From positions 2,356,001-2,420,000 of the forward strand of contig JABELC010000002.1 in assembly GCA_028455995.1 (NCBI GenBank): a DNA stretch of 64,000 nt, read 5' to 3'. The stretch comes from Scleromitrula shiraiana. Taxonomy: Eukaryota > Ascomycota > Leotiomycetes > Helotiales > Sclerotiniaceae. Shown here piece after piece: positions 10,352 to 23,349 of this stretch (positions within the stretch are counted from its first letter, which is position 1; each line of letters starts with the position of its first letter). The notes beneath the pieces are model-generated. The model was not told the DNA's origin. It saw only the letters and a list, made by a program, of their open reading frames with translations, and did not search any database. Position numbers and translations under genes: made by a program.

Positions 10352-13300
10352 TCAAGCCAAACCCAGCCACTTCAACGCCTTCCGACTATTCCCCTTCCTA
10401 CCCATCCCCGAAACCATCACCCCATAACTCCCATGCCTCCCCATAACCATACGATCATAATCATCATCTTCGCTATCCTCCTCCGCCATCAAAATGTCCA
10501 CATCAACATCAACATCATAATCCCCAGCAACATCCACATCTACATCTACATCTACATCTACATCCACATCTTCAAATCTATCTCCATATCTATCATCTCT
10601 ATGTACATTTATATCGAAATGTTCATCCGACCTACTTAATTTTCTAGAATCTCTAGCTCTCGTACCATGGCTAACGGTATCACTTTCCATGCTTCTGTCG
10701 AAGGAAAAATCTGAATCTTCTGATGAACAGCCCTCTTCTAATGCCTGATAGGTTTTTGGATCAAGAGTCGGGAGTTTTCGCACCGTGGGTGAGATTTGTC
10801 GAATGGTAGATGCGTTTGAGTTGCGTGCTGATGATGCTGTTATGGGAGGTGGAGGCGGAGGATTATGATATTGAAGACTACTTGTACGCTGAGGTGGTGA
10901 GATAGGTGGGAAAAGAGCGCGGCCCGTATCAATGGAAAGCGAGTTGTAATAGGCGTATGAAGATCTCAATAGCGGGTATATTAAGGAATAATTTGGGTAA
11001 TTTGGTTTGGCTATATTAGAGATGATGGTGTGCTCGTCCGTAGATGTTGATGCGTCTTGCATGATTGAGGTTTGGTTTTGTAGAGGGAGAGGTAGGAAGG
11101 TTCCTGGTTCGGCGGTATACCATGATGATTTTGATGCTACACGATTACGAATCGCTGCGAAGAATATTTGGGTTTCAGATGTGGAGGCGTTGGATGGGAG
11201 ATGATAATCGGCGTGAGAGAATAGGGACGAGGATAGAGAGGGCAATTCTCGAGAAGGGGGGAGGAAGAATCGAGGGGATCGTTTTGAGAGTACAGGGTTG
11301 GAGATAGGCTTGCTCGAAAAATCTCCTGGGACACGAGAAGATTGTGCGAAGGATGAAGGGTCCGAGGAAAGGGTATCTAGAATACCAGCAATTCTGAAAA
11401 GATCCGAACCAAGAAGGCCACGTAGCGCAAGAACAGTTGATATTCGGTCATGGGGAAAACTAAGAATGAGAAATCGTACTGTAGGGTTACTTGCAAGGTA
11501 AACCTCCAGATGTGGGACGATTAGACTAGCAAGTAGCCTCGGGTCAGCCATTGGGTCCAAGTACTTCTGTGCAGCGTGTGGCTGGGCCATATAGGTTTGC
11601 ATGGCAATGGTAATCAGATATCTACTGATGTTAGCGAAGGAAAGTTATCGGGATTGCGTGTCTCATACCCTAGATCCAATCGACCGCTTCTACTGTCACC
11701 ATTCTTCTTTGATCCAATATTTTCCACGCCTCTCAGCGTCCGTGCAAATAAGTCATCACTGATTCTCTTTTCGCATCCAACTGCAATGATTTGATCAACA
11801 ACAGATTCCTCACTGCTTGGCAGACTTCCATTACTAAACATCGGCTTCCAAAATGCACCTGAAGTATGCATGGCTTCTCGTGGAAATCGTCTCTTAAGAA
11901 AAAAGCGGAACTCGTTTTGGGTATCCGTTGGCTTATTAGTATATGAACCAGAAAACTCGCAGAACTTTTCAGTGGCACCCGTGGTAAAGGATGGAGTTAA
12001 CGAAGGTGTTGGTAGGTCTCGAGTTGTTGTGTCGCCAAAATGCTTAGAGTCCCTTACCGATGCCCATTGGCGTTTGACATCTTCTAAAACGGGTGCCTCG
12101 CTCAAATAAAACGGGTCGAACGTAACACGCTGCTGGTAACCAAGGTCATTGAATTTAGCTGTGCGTGGTGGTGTAGGTAAAGGTCGAGGTGATATTGCTG
12201 GCAAAATCGGGAAATGGCCGTCTTTATATTCCAATATTGACCTTGTTATTTCTTCCGGTGAGTTGTTGATGAAATGTACAACAAGATCCTCAACAATGCC
12301 AAATACTGGTTTCATTGAATCGGAATCATATCCAGAAACTTTACTGTCTATTCCATGGTCAACAAATAACTGCGCCGCAGAATTTGATTTTACCGGACTT
12401 GCAGAGGCCGAAGAAGGTGAAGATCTGGTTATAATTGTCTGTGATGCTTTCGAAAAGGCTGTTTTTGGAAGCAGCTCAAATGTTGAGTCTCGCGCAGGAG
12501 TCCTTTCGGGCTTCTTGAAAGCGTCTCTTAAACATTGTGCCGACGCAGCATGCTTGAAAGCATCTACGATGGGAGTTCTGGTTCTAGTATCCAAGGACAG
12601 CTTATCTACAGAGTTGGTTCGTGACCTCGCAAATGATTCGTTTTGTGGCGAAATGGTTTGCATGTCTACAACATAAGCCTCACCAAAAACAACTTCGGTG
12701 TTTTGGGGTACCCGAAACGACTCCTCGTCCGGTGAAGGAAACTCAAATTCGTCGTCGTCATCTTCATGACTGCTTGATTCTCGATGTGCTGCATATCGGC
12801 TTGTCGGCACAATGAATGGTGGCTGCGCCAATGATTGAGGACCAAATGTGCCACTATAATTCTGACTATCTGGCCGATCAGGTATTGTCACCACTGTTGT
12901 TACAATATCATTCCCGTAGTCGAACGACCAATTGGCAGGGTCTGGGGTGAGAGTTCGTAACTCTCCTGGTATGTTTCTTAAACTTTGCGGCCTTGGAATT
13001 GCATTTGCTTCGAGATGATTATTCGATTCCAGTGTCATCATGCTTCTGGTGGTATAAGAATCCAATTTGTGGGGTGGGATTGCACTAGATGTGTCGTCTT
13101 TTGTTATTATGTCTGCAGATGTGAGCGATGGCGATTTTTTGTCATCCAAGAGACCTTTAACTCCGTCCTTTACAATATCATAGAATATAGCCTCTGCGAT
13201 CCCAGTATCCCCATTTGTGAGTTGTTCCGAGATTCTCGCAACACACATTGCGCGGGCACTAACACTACCGCCGTTCAAGAATGCTAACTTGGATCGAGAC

Positions 13301-13599
13301 GATTGAAGGAACGACCGCGCTGTTTCATATCGTTGGGTGAATGCAATATGTACATCACGAACAAAACATCGAGCATCAAATGCTTGCTCATGATTATGAT
13401 AATCCAGATAATGGTCGAGCGGGGGAAGTATTAAGATCATATGGGACTGCGGGAGGAGGCGCAATTGTTCTGATATAATGCTAATATTTCCCTCTAGAGC
13501 AACCAACTTCCCAACCTCTTGAGGGAACTCCGGAGTAGTAGATGGCATTTTCAAATCTGAACATTTGATGGTAATTAGCTCCCCTCTTGACTTGTCCAT
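10352..13599 (-). CDS. gastric-mucin-like protein (fungal, function unknown)
   Basis: Two exons, 11669-13599 and 10352-11621, separated by a 47-bp GT-AG intron (11622-11668), give 1066 aa. Joining restores the conserved C-terminal block YLITIAMQTYMAQPHAAQKY followed by DPRLLASLIVPHLEVYL and TVLALRGLLG. I recognise this as typical of the Pezizomycotina proteins annotated gastric mucin-like; they have no known biochemical role. The N-terminal 180 residues look folded (VGKLVALEGNISIISEQLRLLP, HMILILPPLDHYLDYH). The middle is Ser/Pro/Asp-rich and probably disordered. Near the C-terminus is an Asp-Val dipeptide repeat (about 12 units) encoded by a CATCTA/CATCAA hexamer array. No signal peptide, transmembrane helix or catalytic motif is evident. 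The intron is supported by frame and by homology continuing across it. Confidence 0.9.
10496..10572. repeat. hexanucleotide array coding (Asp-Val)n
   Basis: In-frame CATCNA hexamers on the plus strand encode alternating Asp and Val on the minus strand. The unit is a multiple of three, so length change keeps the frame. Confidence 0.85.
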
Positions 13600-15139
13600 C
13601 TAACGTTCAGAGATTTAATATATGAATGAGAAAACAGATGACCTTGTAGGGAAATCGTAAATGTGCGGTTGGTGGGTTATTTGGTGTAAGTGAAAAGAAT
13701 GTAGATAACTTGAAGTGAATGAAATTGTAGTAAATGTTTTATTACAGAAAGAACTTCAAAATGTTCCCACAATTTGAAAGATTACTAATAATTACTTATA
13801 TATAATAGTAGTAGTAATAGTAATAGTAACAGTAATAGTAATTGTAATAGTAATAGGTATGGTACCTAGATATATCGAGTGGACGCATCATTTCAACATC
13901 TCTTCTTTTCCGTATTTTAATTGCGTATATTCCTAGATGGTACTTTATCATTATTATTAGTAAGTAGAGAGAGAGTATTAGAGCTAGCTACTAGCATTGA
14001 GGCTACTTCCTATCACAGCCAAAACTTTAGCTAGAGTCCTTGGAATAAGGTTTTGACTCGCTGAAGATTAATAAATAGCCAATGATAAAACTCCGAAAGT
14101 AGAAATCACTTCCGTAGATTAGATCTAGGACGACACTAAATAATATTAGCTAAGATGAACTGGTGGATTGTGCTTGAAAACAAGAAATATCCTTGTTTGA
14201 TGAATATCTTAGGTACAGCCTCCACTATCTCGACGCCGAAACTTTCTACATCAAAAGTTCTACATGAGTATTTAGTTCGATTTCGATCATATTGATGTCT
14301 AATAATTATAAGAAAATGAAGAGATGATATTCAGTTAGCTATACTGTCCCTGGTCAAATCATACGGTATCTTCGTGATAATCTGATTACACATGTGCAAT
14401 TCAAAAGAAAGAAATAAATAAATAAATAAGGAAAATAGGGTTCAGGTTCAATATTGAAATTTCTGTACTAGCTAGCTAGCTTGGTCGGGAAAAACCTCTA
14501 TCCGTGCTAAAAATTGACTAGGTTATTAGGTTTGCATTTGTGGATGATAGATCAACAAATTTCCTAATCCCACGTTGCCTCTTGCGATGCAAGCAAGGAA
14601 AAATTTCCCGACGTAGTTTGATTTGGATATTCTCCTGGCGTGCAGAGCACGTTTAATATGTCTGTCTATTGCTATATTTAATAGCATGTTCACACTGTCA
14701 GACTTACTGTGGGTTGTAACGTATAAGAGAACCTATATATGCTTTTTTATCTGGAAGAAAACCTTGGAAGGAAATAACCGTAGGAGAAAGGAGTATATGC
14801 GAACCAATCAACAAATAACCAAGTATTTACCTCCGATCATACACCGATTCCACGACAGTGATAGATCTGTACCGAGGTAGTTAGTATCAATATGAATTGG
14901 TTAGAATGTACTAAAAAAAAACCATAACACTAGAATGATTTAGAGTTAACTTTGGAATTTGAAACATCTCTTCAAAGTCTAATTTATCCACTATTTCACC
15001 GGTATTTACCCCATGAACTAGTATCTGCGAAATAAGGATTTTGAGCACCTCACCTAATCTAGCCTAGATATAGCATGGTGAAAGGGAATTTCATATATCA
15101 TCATTGATGTTGGAGAACAATTCTTAGTATTACAAGCAC
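13600..15139. other. AT-rich intergenic region, no gene seen
   Basis: It contains a TAGTAA/TAGTAG array (13803-13857), CTAGCTAG repeats near 14470 and an AAAT tract near 14412. The 85-codon ORF at 14623-14880 has no recognisable domain and is not called. Confidence 0.55.
13803..13857. repeat. TAGTAA hexamer/trinucleotide array
   Basis: About nine degenerate copies of TAGTAA/TAGTAG in the promoter-side spacer of the mucin-like gene. Confidence 0.85.
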
Positions 15140-16437
15140 TTAGTCCGAATCCATTAACTCAGCCAACTCGGCTTCTTCTTCTGCAGTCAGAAGACCTTCT
15201 TTTGGCTCGATCTTCTCCTCCTTCACAACACCCTTGGCTTTTTCTTCTTTCTCTTGGCGTGCTTTTTCAAGATCTTCCATGCCAAGTGCCCACATTCTGA
15301 TAGTACCGTCGATACTGACACTTATGACTCTTTTCTCGTCTGGAAGGGCAGTCATCGCAGTGATCTCTTCATAATGACCATCGTAAATGTGCCATAGTTT
15401 TCCTATGGATTTATCCCAAACCTTAACATCTTCATCCCTGCCTGCGGTCACTACCCAGGCATCAGTGACAACTACAGCTCGAACATAATCTCCATGCTCG
15501 TATGTCTCTTCAGTGTTCCAGTTCTTTGCTCTTGATAAACATTTTGCTTTCCCATCTGCACTTGCAGTCCATAAGTCCAACTCATCACCAGCAAACAGAA
15601 CTTTATAGACACTTGTTTCGTGCTCGAGGATTGTATCTTTAATAGGCTTATCTTTCGACTGGACATCTTGAGTAGTATTGACGATTTGGCTTGCGGATGA
15701 TAGACTGATACGCCATCTCCGAATGAAAGGATCACTGCTCGAGGAAACAAGAACGATTTCTGATTCTGTAGAGTCTTCCGGGTCCAGCGCAAGGTCTTGC
15801 ACAGCCATCATGGAGTCAGAGCTGTCTCGGAGGGTGTGTAAACGTTCTCCAGTAACAGCATCCCATATCATAATTTTAGCATCGGCACCACCTGATATTA
15901 AGCACTCGGAGATCGTCAGCATAGCCCTACTACAACGAAGCTCAGCCATTCAGAGACTCACGTCTTTACCCCCAATATTCACACACACAATGGCTTTTAT
16001 GAAATCGGAATGGCCTTTAAACTTCTTGCCGAGTGTTTTGCTTTCTCTATCCCAGCTCCATATTTGTTTGTCCCAGCATCCTGCGAAGACAGTGTTGCCC
16101 GCATGCCCACCTATAGCTACCGAAGTAACTGGCGCAGTCGGACCTCTGTAAACCGTTTTCGTGTCTCTAGTCTAAGGAAATACCGTTAAGTGGTGTTTGT
16201 GATGTAATCTCAATTAACTGTCGTACCTACTTCGATATTAATCTTTCGCACACAGCCAGCACTTTCTGCAACGTAAACACATTGTGAAGAGAATGGGTCG
16301 GGGATAACATTCAGAATCTTTGACTGTAGAATAATAGGATTTCCATTCTTATTGCCTGACTTCGCTGCTCTACGGGCACGAGTAGATTCAGAGGCATCAG
16401 TTTGAAAGAAGTGTCCTGGGTCTGTTGATCGAGACAT
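15140..16437 (-). CDS. WD40-repeat beta-propeller protein
   Basis: Three exons, 16231-16437, 15962-16171 and 15140-15904 (introns 59 and 57 bp), encode 393 aa. Repeats with WD-type endings are visible: GCWDKQIWSWDRESKTLGK, SGGADAKIMIWDAVTGERLHTL, TAGRDEDVKVWDKSIGKLWH and VSIDGTIRMWALG, enough for one seven-bladed propeller. A Lys/Glu-rich C-terminal tail follows (RQEKEEKAKGVVKEEK). The start MSRSTDPGHF has stop codons shortly upstream. The second intron uses acceptor CCGAG, which is ordinary but not strongly pyrimidine-rich, so that junction is less certain. It presumably acts as a scaffold. I cannot assign the orthologue more precisely; a nucleolar or chromatin role would be a guess. It is divergently arranged with mcl1, 297 bp apart. 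Confidence 0.88.
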
Positions 16438-16734
16438 TGTAAATTCGATGTAGTCTTTTAGATACCTACCAGTGCTTCTATAGATACTAACGATTGGTAT
16501 TTTGTCACCAAGTACTCGTATATGGGAACTTTTTATAGTGGGGATTTGACCCGACAGGTACCATTTTAAAAACATCCCACCTAAATTATGAAATTTACAG
16601 GGTAGCAACGCGTAAAGTGGAAGTAAGCATTGACACGCGAATTCCCTACCAAGTCGCGTCTCCCTTACATTTTCACGCATTCATCGTCAAAACTTCGAAC
16701 CATCTGGGTAATTCTGCCATTGCAACACTCAAAA
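16438..16734. promoter_or_regulatory. shared divergent promoter region
   Basis: Only 297 bp separate the start codons of the minus-strand WD40 gene and plus-strand mcl1, so both promoters and 5' UTRs must lie here. No clear TATA box or consensus activator site was recognised. Confidence 0.6.
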
Positions 16735-19366
16735 ATGGCCACCACTACACAAATTCGTCTGCGACCAAGGCCAGCTCATACTTCAGGTCCGACTTATCTA
16801 TCATATACACCGGATGGTACGAAACTGGTAACGGTGGGCTCAAATAATACGACCCGAGTTTATAAGACGGGATCTGATGGAGAACCTACGAATATTGATG
16901 ACTGCCAGGAGCAGAATCTGGGTGTCGATGCTACAGTATGTCTTAAGAGTTCATGAAAGAGTAGTCACACGTACTGATTGTTGGTCTAGAATGATTTCTT
17001 CGTAGCAGGTTCTGAAGATGGGACTGTTAGCAAATACTCCCTCGACACAATGTCCTTCGATAAGTTTCTTATGCGCTGTTCGTTACCAGTTCGAGATGTT
17101 GCGATTTCTCCAGATGGCAATTGGTGCGCTGTTGCGAGCGACGAGCTCACCGTAAAGATTGTCAACACTGATGATGTAAACCATATGATGTATCTGAGAG
17201 AACAACGGAAACCAGTAAAGCATATATCTTTCGGCCCAAAGAGCAACCATATTACTCTATCATGTACGGATGGTCTGATATATGTCTACTCATTAGCAAA
17301 CGACGATCCAGAACTTGTGAGGAAAGTTGATGGATTGATTAGGGCCGTTGACACGGATGATGAAATTAGTTCGAAAGTAGCATGGCATCCTGATGGAAGA
17401 GCGTTTGCTGCACCAACTGCTACGAGAGATATCCAAGTTATGTCTATAAATGATTGGGAGAAACAACGCGTTTTTGCAAATGGGCATACAGGGGATATCA
17501 CAGCCTTGGCTTGGTCACCAAATGGAGCAATGCTCGCATCAGCCGCGAAAGATAAAAAGATTCTCCTTTGGGAAACCAAGACACAAAAGGTCATTGCTAC
17601 ATATGACCATGCGGATGTCATGGATTTGGCATGGCACCCAACCCAAAACCTCCTTTCATTTACGAATTCAGATGGAGAAGTCTATATTTTTCAAGGTATT
17701 GTACCGGATGCATACGCTGATTTGGTCAAATTGCGTCTTGAGCCTGCACCATTCATTCATGATCCATTAACAGAGGTGTCAAATAATGCCCGACGGCCAA
17801 TCTCAAATGGCGCAAAAGATATGCCTCTCCGCGGCGTGAGACGCGGTACCCCTGACAGCTTAGATGAGATTCTCAATGCTGACCTAATGGGAGATGAAGA
17901 TGATTTTGTTGTTGATGACGACGGTGCCGGATATGCCCTTGGATTGAATGGCAATGGCAAGAGGCCGGGTACGCATGTAGATCCTTATGGGCTCTCAACG
18001 ACTAAGAGACGGGCTCAGACATGGGAGCCACGGTACCACGAGTCCTTCCAACCTGGTAGCACCCCGTGGCGCGGGGATCGCAAATACCTCTGTCTTAATC
18101 TCATCGGCTCTATATGGACGATCAACCAAGACAATTACAACGTAATAACCGCAGAATTCTATGACCGCGAGACATACACCGACTGGAAATTTACCGACCC
18201 TTTACTCTATGATAAAGCATGTCTTAACGAAAATGGTGCTCTTTTCTCTTGTCCTTCAAGTTCTGATCACCCTGCAACCATATTATATCGTCCCCACGAA
18301 ACCTGGACTAATCGAGTGGAATGGTTGACGGAGCTACCAAAAGGTGAGGAGGTTACTGCTATTTCACTTAGTGACTCTTTCATCACAGTCACTACCACTG
18401 CCAATTACGTCCGAGTATATACTCTGTTTGGTATACCTTACAGGGTGTATAGACAAAAGAGTAGTCCTACAGTAACGTGTGCCAGCTGGAGAGATTATGT
18501 TCTTACGCTTGGTAATGGCCCTGTTGGTGCTGATGGTAATACGAAGTTGCTATATACCATACGCAACATCAAAAGAGATGAAACTTGCCAGAGTGAGGAC
18601 GTTGTAGCCTTACCAGATGGCGAGACTTTAAAAAGTGTATTCTTTTCAGACAATGGGGTAAGAAGCGATTTCTAGGATTGCATTTATTCTCATCAAACTA
18701 ATTTGTATATAGGACCCGTGTATATATGACTCAACGGGTACTCTACTCACTCTTGTACATTGGCGAGAGCCGTCACAGGCGACTTGGGTACCTCTTCTCG
18801 ATACTAAACTTCTTTCACGTCTTGCCAGTGGGCGAAAATCAGAAACGTACTTTCCCGTCGCTGTGGCCGATAACAAATTCCACTGCATCATCTTGAAAGG
18901 TGGAGACAAGTACCCCTATTTCCCTCGTCCCTTGCTCAGCGAATTCGATTTCCAAATACCCATATCCGCGAAATCTAAACCTGAGAGTGGCAACAATGAT
19001 GAGGACGAAGATGAAGAAGGAGATGACATGAAGAAATTGGAGGGGGAGTTTGTGCTTAAGAGTATTCTATCAACACTAAAATCGGATCTTATAAAATCTA
19101 CTACAAGCACGCATACAGAACGAACGGAATTGGCCATGATGAATGCGGAGGTTGACAAGACTCTGTTGAAGATGATAATGTCTGAATGCATTGCTGGAGA
19201 AGATAGAGGCATGAGAGCATTGGAGATGGTACAGTTAATGAATAACGAGACAGGAAGGATGATTGAGGCAGCGAAACGAGTCGCTGATAAATATGAGAGA
19301 ACACTGTTGGGAGAGAAGATTAGAGAATTGGGAGAGGCGAGATTAATGGAGATGGATGAGGATTAA
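16735..19366 (+). CDS. mcl1: Mcl1/Ctf4/SepB replisome adaptor
   Basis: Three exons, 16735-16935, 16990-18657 and 18713-19366 (introns 54 and 55 bp), encode 840 aa. The N-terminal 300 residues form a WD40 propeller (YLSYTPDGTKLVTVGS, AGSEDGTVSKYSLD, ALAWSPNGAMLASAAKDKKILLWET). An acidic linker follows (MGDEDDFVVDDDG). The SepB/Ctf4 middle propeller runs from about residue 340 (GSTPWRGDRKYLCLNLIGSI, AEFYDRETYTDWKFTD, VTCASWRDYVLTLGNGP). A helical C-terminal domain ends in ALEMVQLMNNETGRMIEAAK. This is the order and length of fungal Ctf4/Mcl1/And-1. The family trimer couples the CMG helicase to DNA polymerase alpha and functions in sister-chromatid cohesion in the nucleus. No domain is missing. 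A shorter start at an internal Met would delete the first propeller blade and is rejected. Confidence 0.96.
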
Positions 19367-20689
19367 TTGCATATGGCGATATAAATGTATAATGACGGCG
19401 TTGTATAGGTATCGATGGGGTGACTTTGGGTATTTATGAAGTCTGATGAATATATGTATTTTTCCGTCAGAATATTTGACCGTTGCGAATTGTACATGAC
19501 GAAAAGAGTAGTTAATTCAACAATATATTGTGCTCATCTTGCATTGATCAGAAAATGGCTCGCTATTAACTTGAAACAGTATATTATCTTTCGTTATAAT
19601 GACGAGCATACTTTAATTATAATCTCCTAGATAACATTGAAGTTCCTAGAATAGCAAATAACAGCAGAGTTAATATCCATAAAGGCGTTCCGATAATACT
19701 CAACCCAATGCACCAGCACTCTTATCATCATTTTCCATGCATAATAATTATCAACATCAATAATAACAATGAACCCTAAGGTAGGGTTATGTGAGGAAGT
19801 GGAACACATTGCCAACAACAGATGGAGACCAAATACATATGGATAATATGATGGTTTAATGGCATTGGGTGAAAGGGCTAGACTTCAAAAAATATGCACC
19901 TGAAGTACGAAGTATCTAGTCCATCATCCATGCAATGGTTGTACAGCAAAGCATGAGAAAAATTTAATTTTTTTTTTAAAAAAAGAGATCTCGAAGGATT
20001 GAATCATACGTACTGGTACTTCCGTACGTACTTGGTATTCATTCGTATGTACTGCTGGTCTGAACAACATTTTATTCGTATATAAATTGATTTCTTGAGA
20101 TGATAACATATATACTATGTACCAGTAGATATAAATTAAATAAATAATCATTCATAATTATTCTGCTTATAAATTTGAAATATATGAATGGTCCCTACAT
20201 AATAGATATGGGAAAAAAAGAGACAGAGAAAGAGAAAGAGAAAGAAAAATATAAGACCTGAGATGATGAACACATCAAGTTTTCTCTCACATGCATCTAT
20301 TTGGCTGGTGTTGTGCATTGTTGTTTGGTGTAGAAAATATGTTAAGAACTTCCCCCTTCCCATTCCCAATTTTTACGCCACATGTGGCTTCCGTGGTGGC
20401 TTTTCGCATTACCTTGGTAAATTATTGAATGAGGGAATCATAAATAAAATCTATTTCCCACCAAAAGTAGCTACAAATTTCCCTGCTATTGGGTTTATAT
20501 TCCCAAGAGCTCTCCTGAATTTCTACTTATTATAGAATCCCCCTATCACGCGCCATAATCTTGCCGTGTTTTGTTAATTAAATATCAACCCCCCCCGTCT
20601 TGTGATCGTCAACGTCAACGCGACTCTCAAAATCATATCTTCAAGTTTCCCCTCACGGCATATCTTGGTTCCCCTCCAACGACAACACA
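19367..20689. other. intergenic between mcl1 and VPS1
   Basis: AT-rich. The left part is the mcl1 3' side and the right part the VPS1 promoter, with GAGAAA repeats near 20226-20246. I see no gene. Confidence 0.55.
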
Positions 20690-23349
20690 ATGGCTTCTCT
20701 TGGTGAGGATTTGCTTGGGATAGTGAACAAGCTTCAAGATCTTGTATTCAATACTATCGGTAACGATAGTTTGGATCTCCCTCAGATTGTATTTGGTTCC
20801 CCTCATAAATCCACCTTTTAAGAAAAAACTTGGCACTGATACATAACTTAAGGTTGTCGTGGGTTCACAATCATCTGGAAAATCGTCCGTTCTTGAAAAC
20901 ATCGTCGGCAGAGACTTCTTACCTCGTGGCAGCGGAATCGTCACCCGAAGACCCCTCATTCTTCAACTTATCAATGTACCATCAGAAGAGGAAGATGCAC
21001 CAGAAGCGCACACACCAGCAAGCGTAGCTTCGGAACCCGAATGGGCTGAGTTCCATCATGTTCCTAATCGAAGATTCACAGAGTTTTCGGATGTGAAGAG
21101 GGAGATCGAGAACGAGACGGCTAGAATAGCGGGGAATAATAAGGGAATCAACAGATCACCCATAAACCTGAAGATATACTCGCCGCATGTTCTTAGCTTA
21201 ACATTGGTCGATCTGCCGGGTTTAACAAAGGTACGTTCTACATTCTATGTTGTATGAAGATTGAGGTTTTGACCGTTTGCAGGTCCCTATTGGAGATCAA
21301 CCCACAGATATTGAAAAACAGACACGAAACCTCATATCGGAATATATTGCGAAGCCAAACAGTATTATTCTCGCAGTCTCTCCAGCTAATGTGGATATTG
21401 TCAATTCAGAGGCATTGAAGTTAGCTCGACATGTTGACCCTCTTGGTCGAAGGACTATCGGTGTCCTCACAAAAATTGATCTTATGGATCATGGCACAAA
21501 TGCATTGGATATCCTATCGGGGAGAGTCTACCCTCTCAAGTTGGGCTTTATTGGTGTTGTGAACAGGTCCCAACAAGATATCCAAGGAAACAAGTCTCTA
21601 GCAGAGGCCTTGAAATCAGAATCCGACTTTTTCAAACATCACCCTGCCTATCGGAACATGGCGAATCGATGTGGTACTCAATTCCTGGCGAAAAGTCTTA
21701 ACACTACATTGATGGCACATATTCGAGAACGTTTACCTGATATTAAAGCTCGGTTGAACACTTTGATGGGTCAAACACAACAAGAGCTTGCTAGCTATGG
21801 AGATATGCATTTCAGTGGAAAGGAACATAAGGGTGCTTTGATTCTGCAATTAATGACCAGGTTTGCGTCGTCATTCATATCATCTATTGATGGTACTTCT
21901 ACGGAGATCTCGACAAAGGAGTTGTGTGGAGGTGCCAGGATATACTACATCTTCAACTCAGTATTTGGAAACTCTCTGGAAACTATAGACCCAACGACCA
22001 ATCTTTCTGCTTTGGACATTCGAACAGCCATTCGAAATTCTACCGGTCCAAGGCCCAGTCTTTTCGTGCCCGAACTCGCTTTTGATCTATTGGTAAAACC
22101 ACAAATCAAGTTATTGGAAGTTCCGAGTCAAAGATGTGTGGAGCTTGTATATGAAGAACTCATCAAGATATGCCATACTTGCGGTTCAACCGAACTCACA
22201 AGATTTCCTCGATTACAGGCCAAGCTCATTGAAGTTGTTTCCGATCTCTTACGTGAGCGACTTGGCCCAGCATCCCAATACGTAGAGTCCCTCATTTCTA
22301 TCCAAAGGGCATACATTAATACCAACCATCCTAATTTCCTTGGCGCGGCAGCGGCTATGAGTAATGTGGTTTCTAACAAGCAAGAAAAGGAGAGGAAAAA
22401 ATTGGTACAGGAGGAACGCGAAAGACGAGAACGCAAACGTCAAAAGGAACTTACTGCGGCAAACGGGGTAGAAATACCAGATGATGAAGAGGAGCAAGCA
22501 GCTGGCGAGAAGATCGAAAACCTTCCCCATAGAAAGCATCTCCATAAGACCACTAGAAGTATGTCACCCGCGATTCGCGAAAACGGCATTGCCTCTGCAA
22601 TGAATGGAATGAGAGGTAGTTCACCACCTAGATTTAATGGTGCAGGAGCTGGAACCGCTAGAGATTCATTCTTGAACTATTTCTTCGGCAAGGATGGTGG
22701 ACTACCTGGAGGAGCAGCCGGCATGGGAGCCGCAGCAGCAGCATCTCATAACCCTAATATGGGTAGTTTGGGTAGACACGTGAGCCAAAGTGCGGAGCCA
22801 AGCATTACTCAAAGTATCAGGCGGCAGGAAGAACGTCCCGCCGTGCACAGAACACCTGCCCAGCAAGCTCGTGAAGATGACTATGAACTTGGAAGAGCAC
22901 AGAGAGATTATGATTACAACTCGCCATTTGTAAGTAGCCCTTTTCCCCTCACAAACATAACCAATACATATGATATACACATGCCTATTCAAACCCCCAC
23001 CATCAAACCCATCTAACCACCCCACCACGCGCAGGGCAACAACACGGAACCCGCGCTCACCGACCGCGAAGCCATGGAAACCGAACTCATCCGCGCCCTC
23101 ATCTCCTCCTACTTCAACATCGTGCGCGAATCAATAGCAGACCAAGTCCCCAAAGCCGTCATGCACCTGCTCGTCAACCACTCCAAAGACGTCGTGCAGA
23201 ACCGTCTCGTGAGCGAACTGTACCGCGAGGATCTGTTCGGCGAGCTGCTGTATGAGGATGATGCGGTCAAGAAGGAGCGCGAGAAGTGCGAGAAGTTATT
23301 GAGGACTTATAAGGAGGCGGCCAAGATCGTGGGGGAAGTGGGTATTTAG
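20690..23349 (+). CDS. VPS1: dynamin-related GTPase Vps1
   Basis: Four exons, 20690-20788, 20853-21230, 21283-22929 and 23035-23349, encode 812 aa. The GTPase domain has the P-loop GSQSSGKS (residues 37-44), RRPLILQL, the G3 DLPGLTK and G4 TKIDLMD. The dynamin middle domain follows (YINTNHPNFLGAAAAM is its conserved end), then a long variable insert, then the GTPase effector domain in the last exon (METELIRALISSYFNIVRESI through LLYEDDAVKKEREKCEKLLRTYKEA). There is no PH or proline-rich domain, as expected for Vps1. The protein drives membrane scission in Golgi-to-endosome/vacuole traffic and peroxisome fission. The insert of nearly 190 residues between middle and effector domains is long for the family; most fungal Vps1 proteins are about 700 aa. 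The third intron (22930-23034) is frame-neutral in length and open in part, so retention cannot be excluded, but homology supports its removal. Confidence 0.96.

Noticed and set aside
12149..12676. 175-codon plus-strand ORF
   Set aside because: Antisense shadow of the mucin-like gene.
14623..14880. 85-codon plus-strand ORF with a hydrophobic start
   Set aside because: No family resemblance, AT-rich spacer composition, no supporting context.
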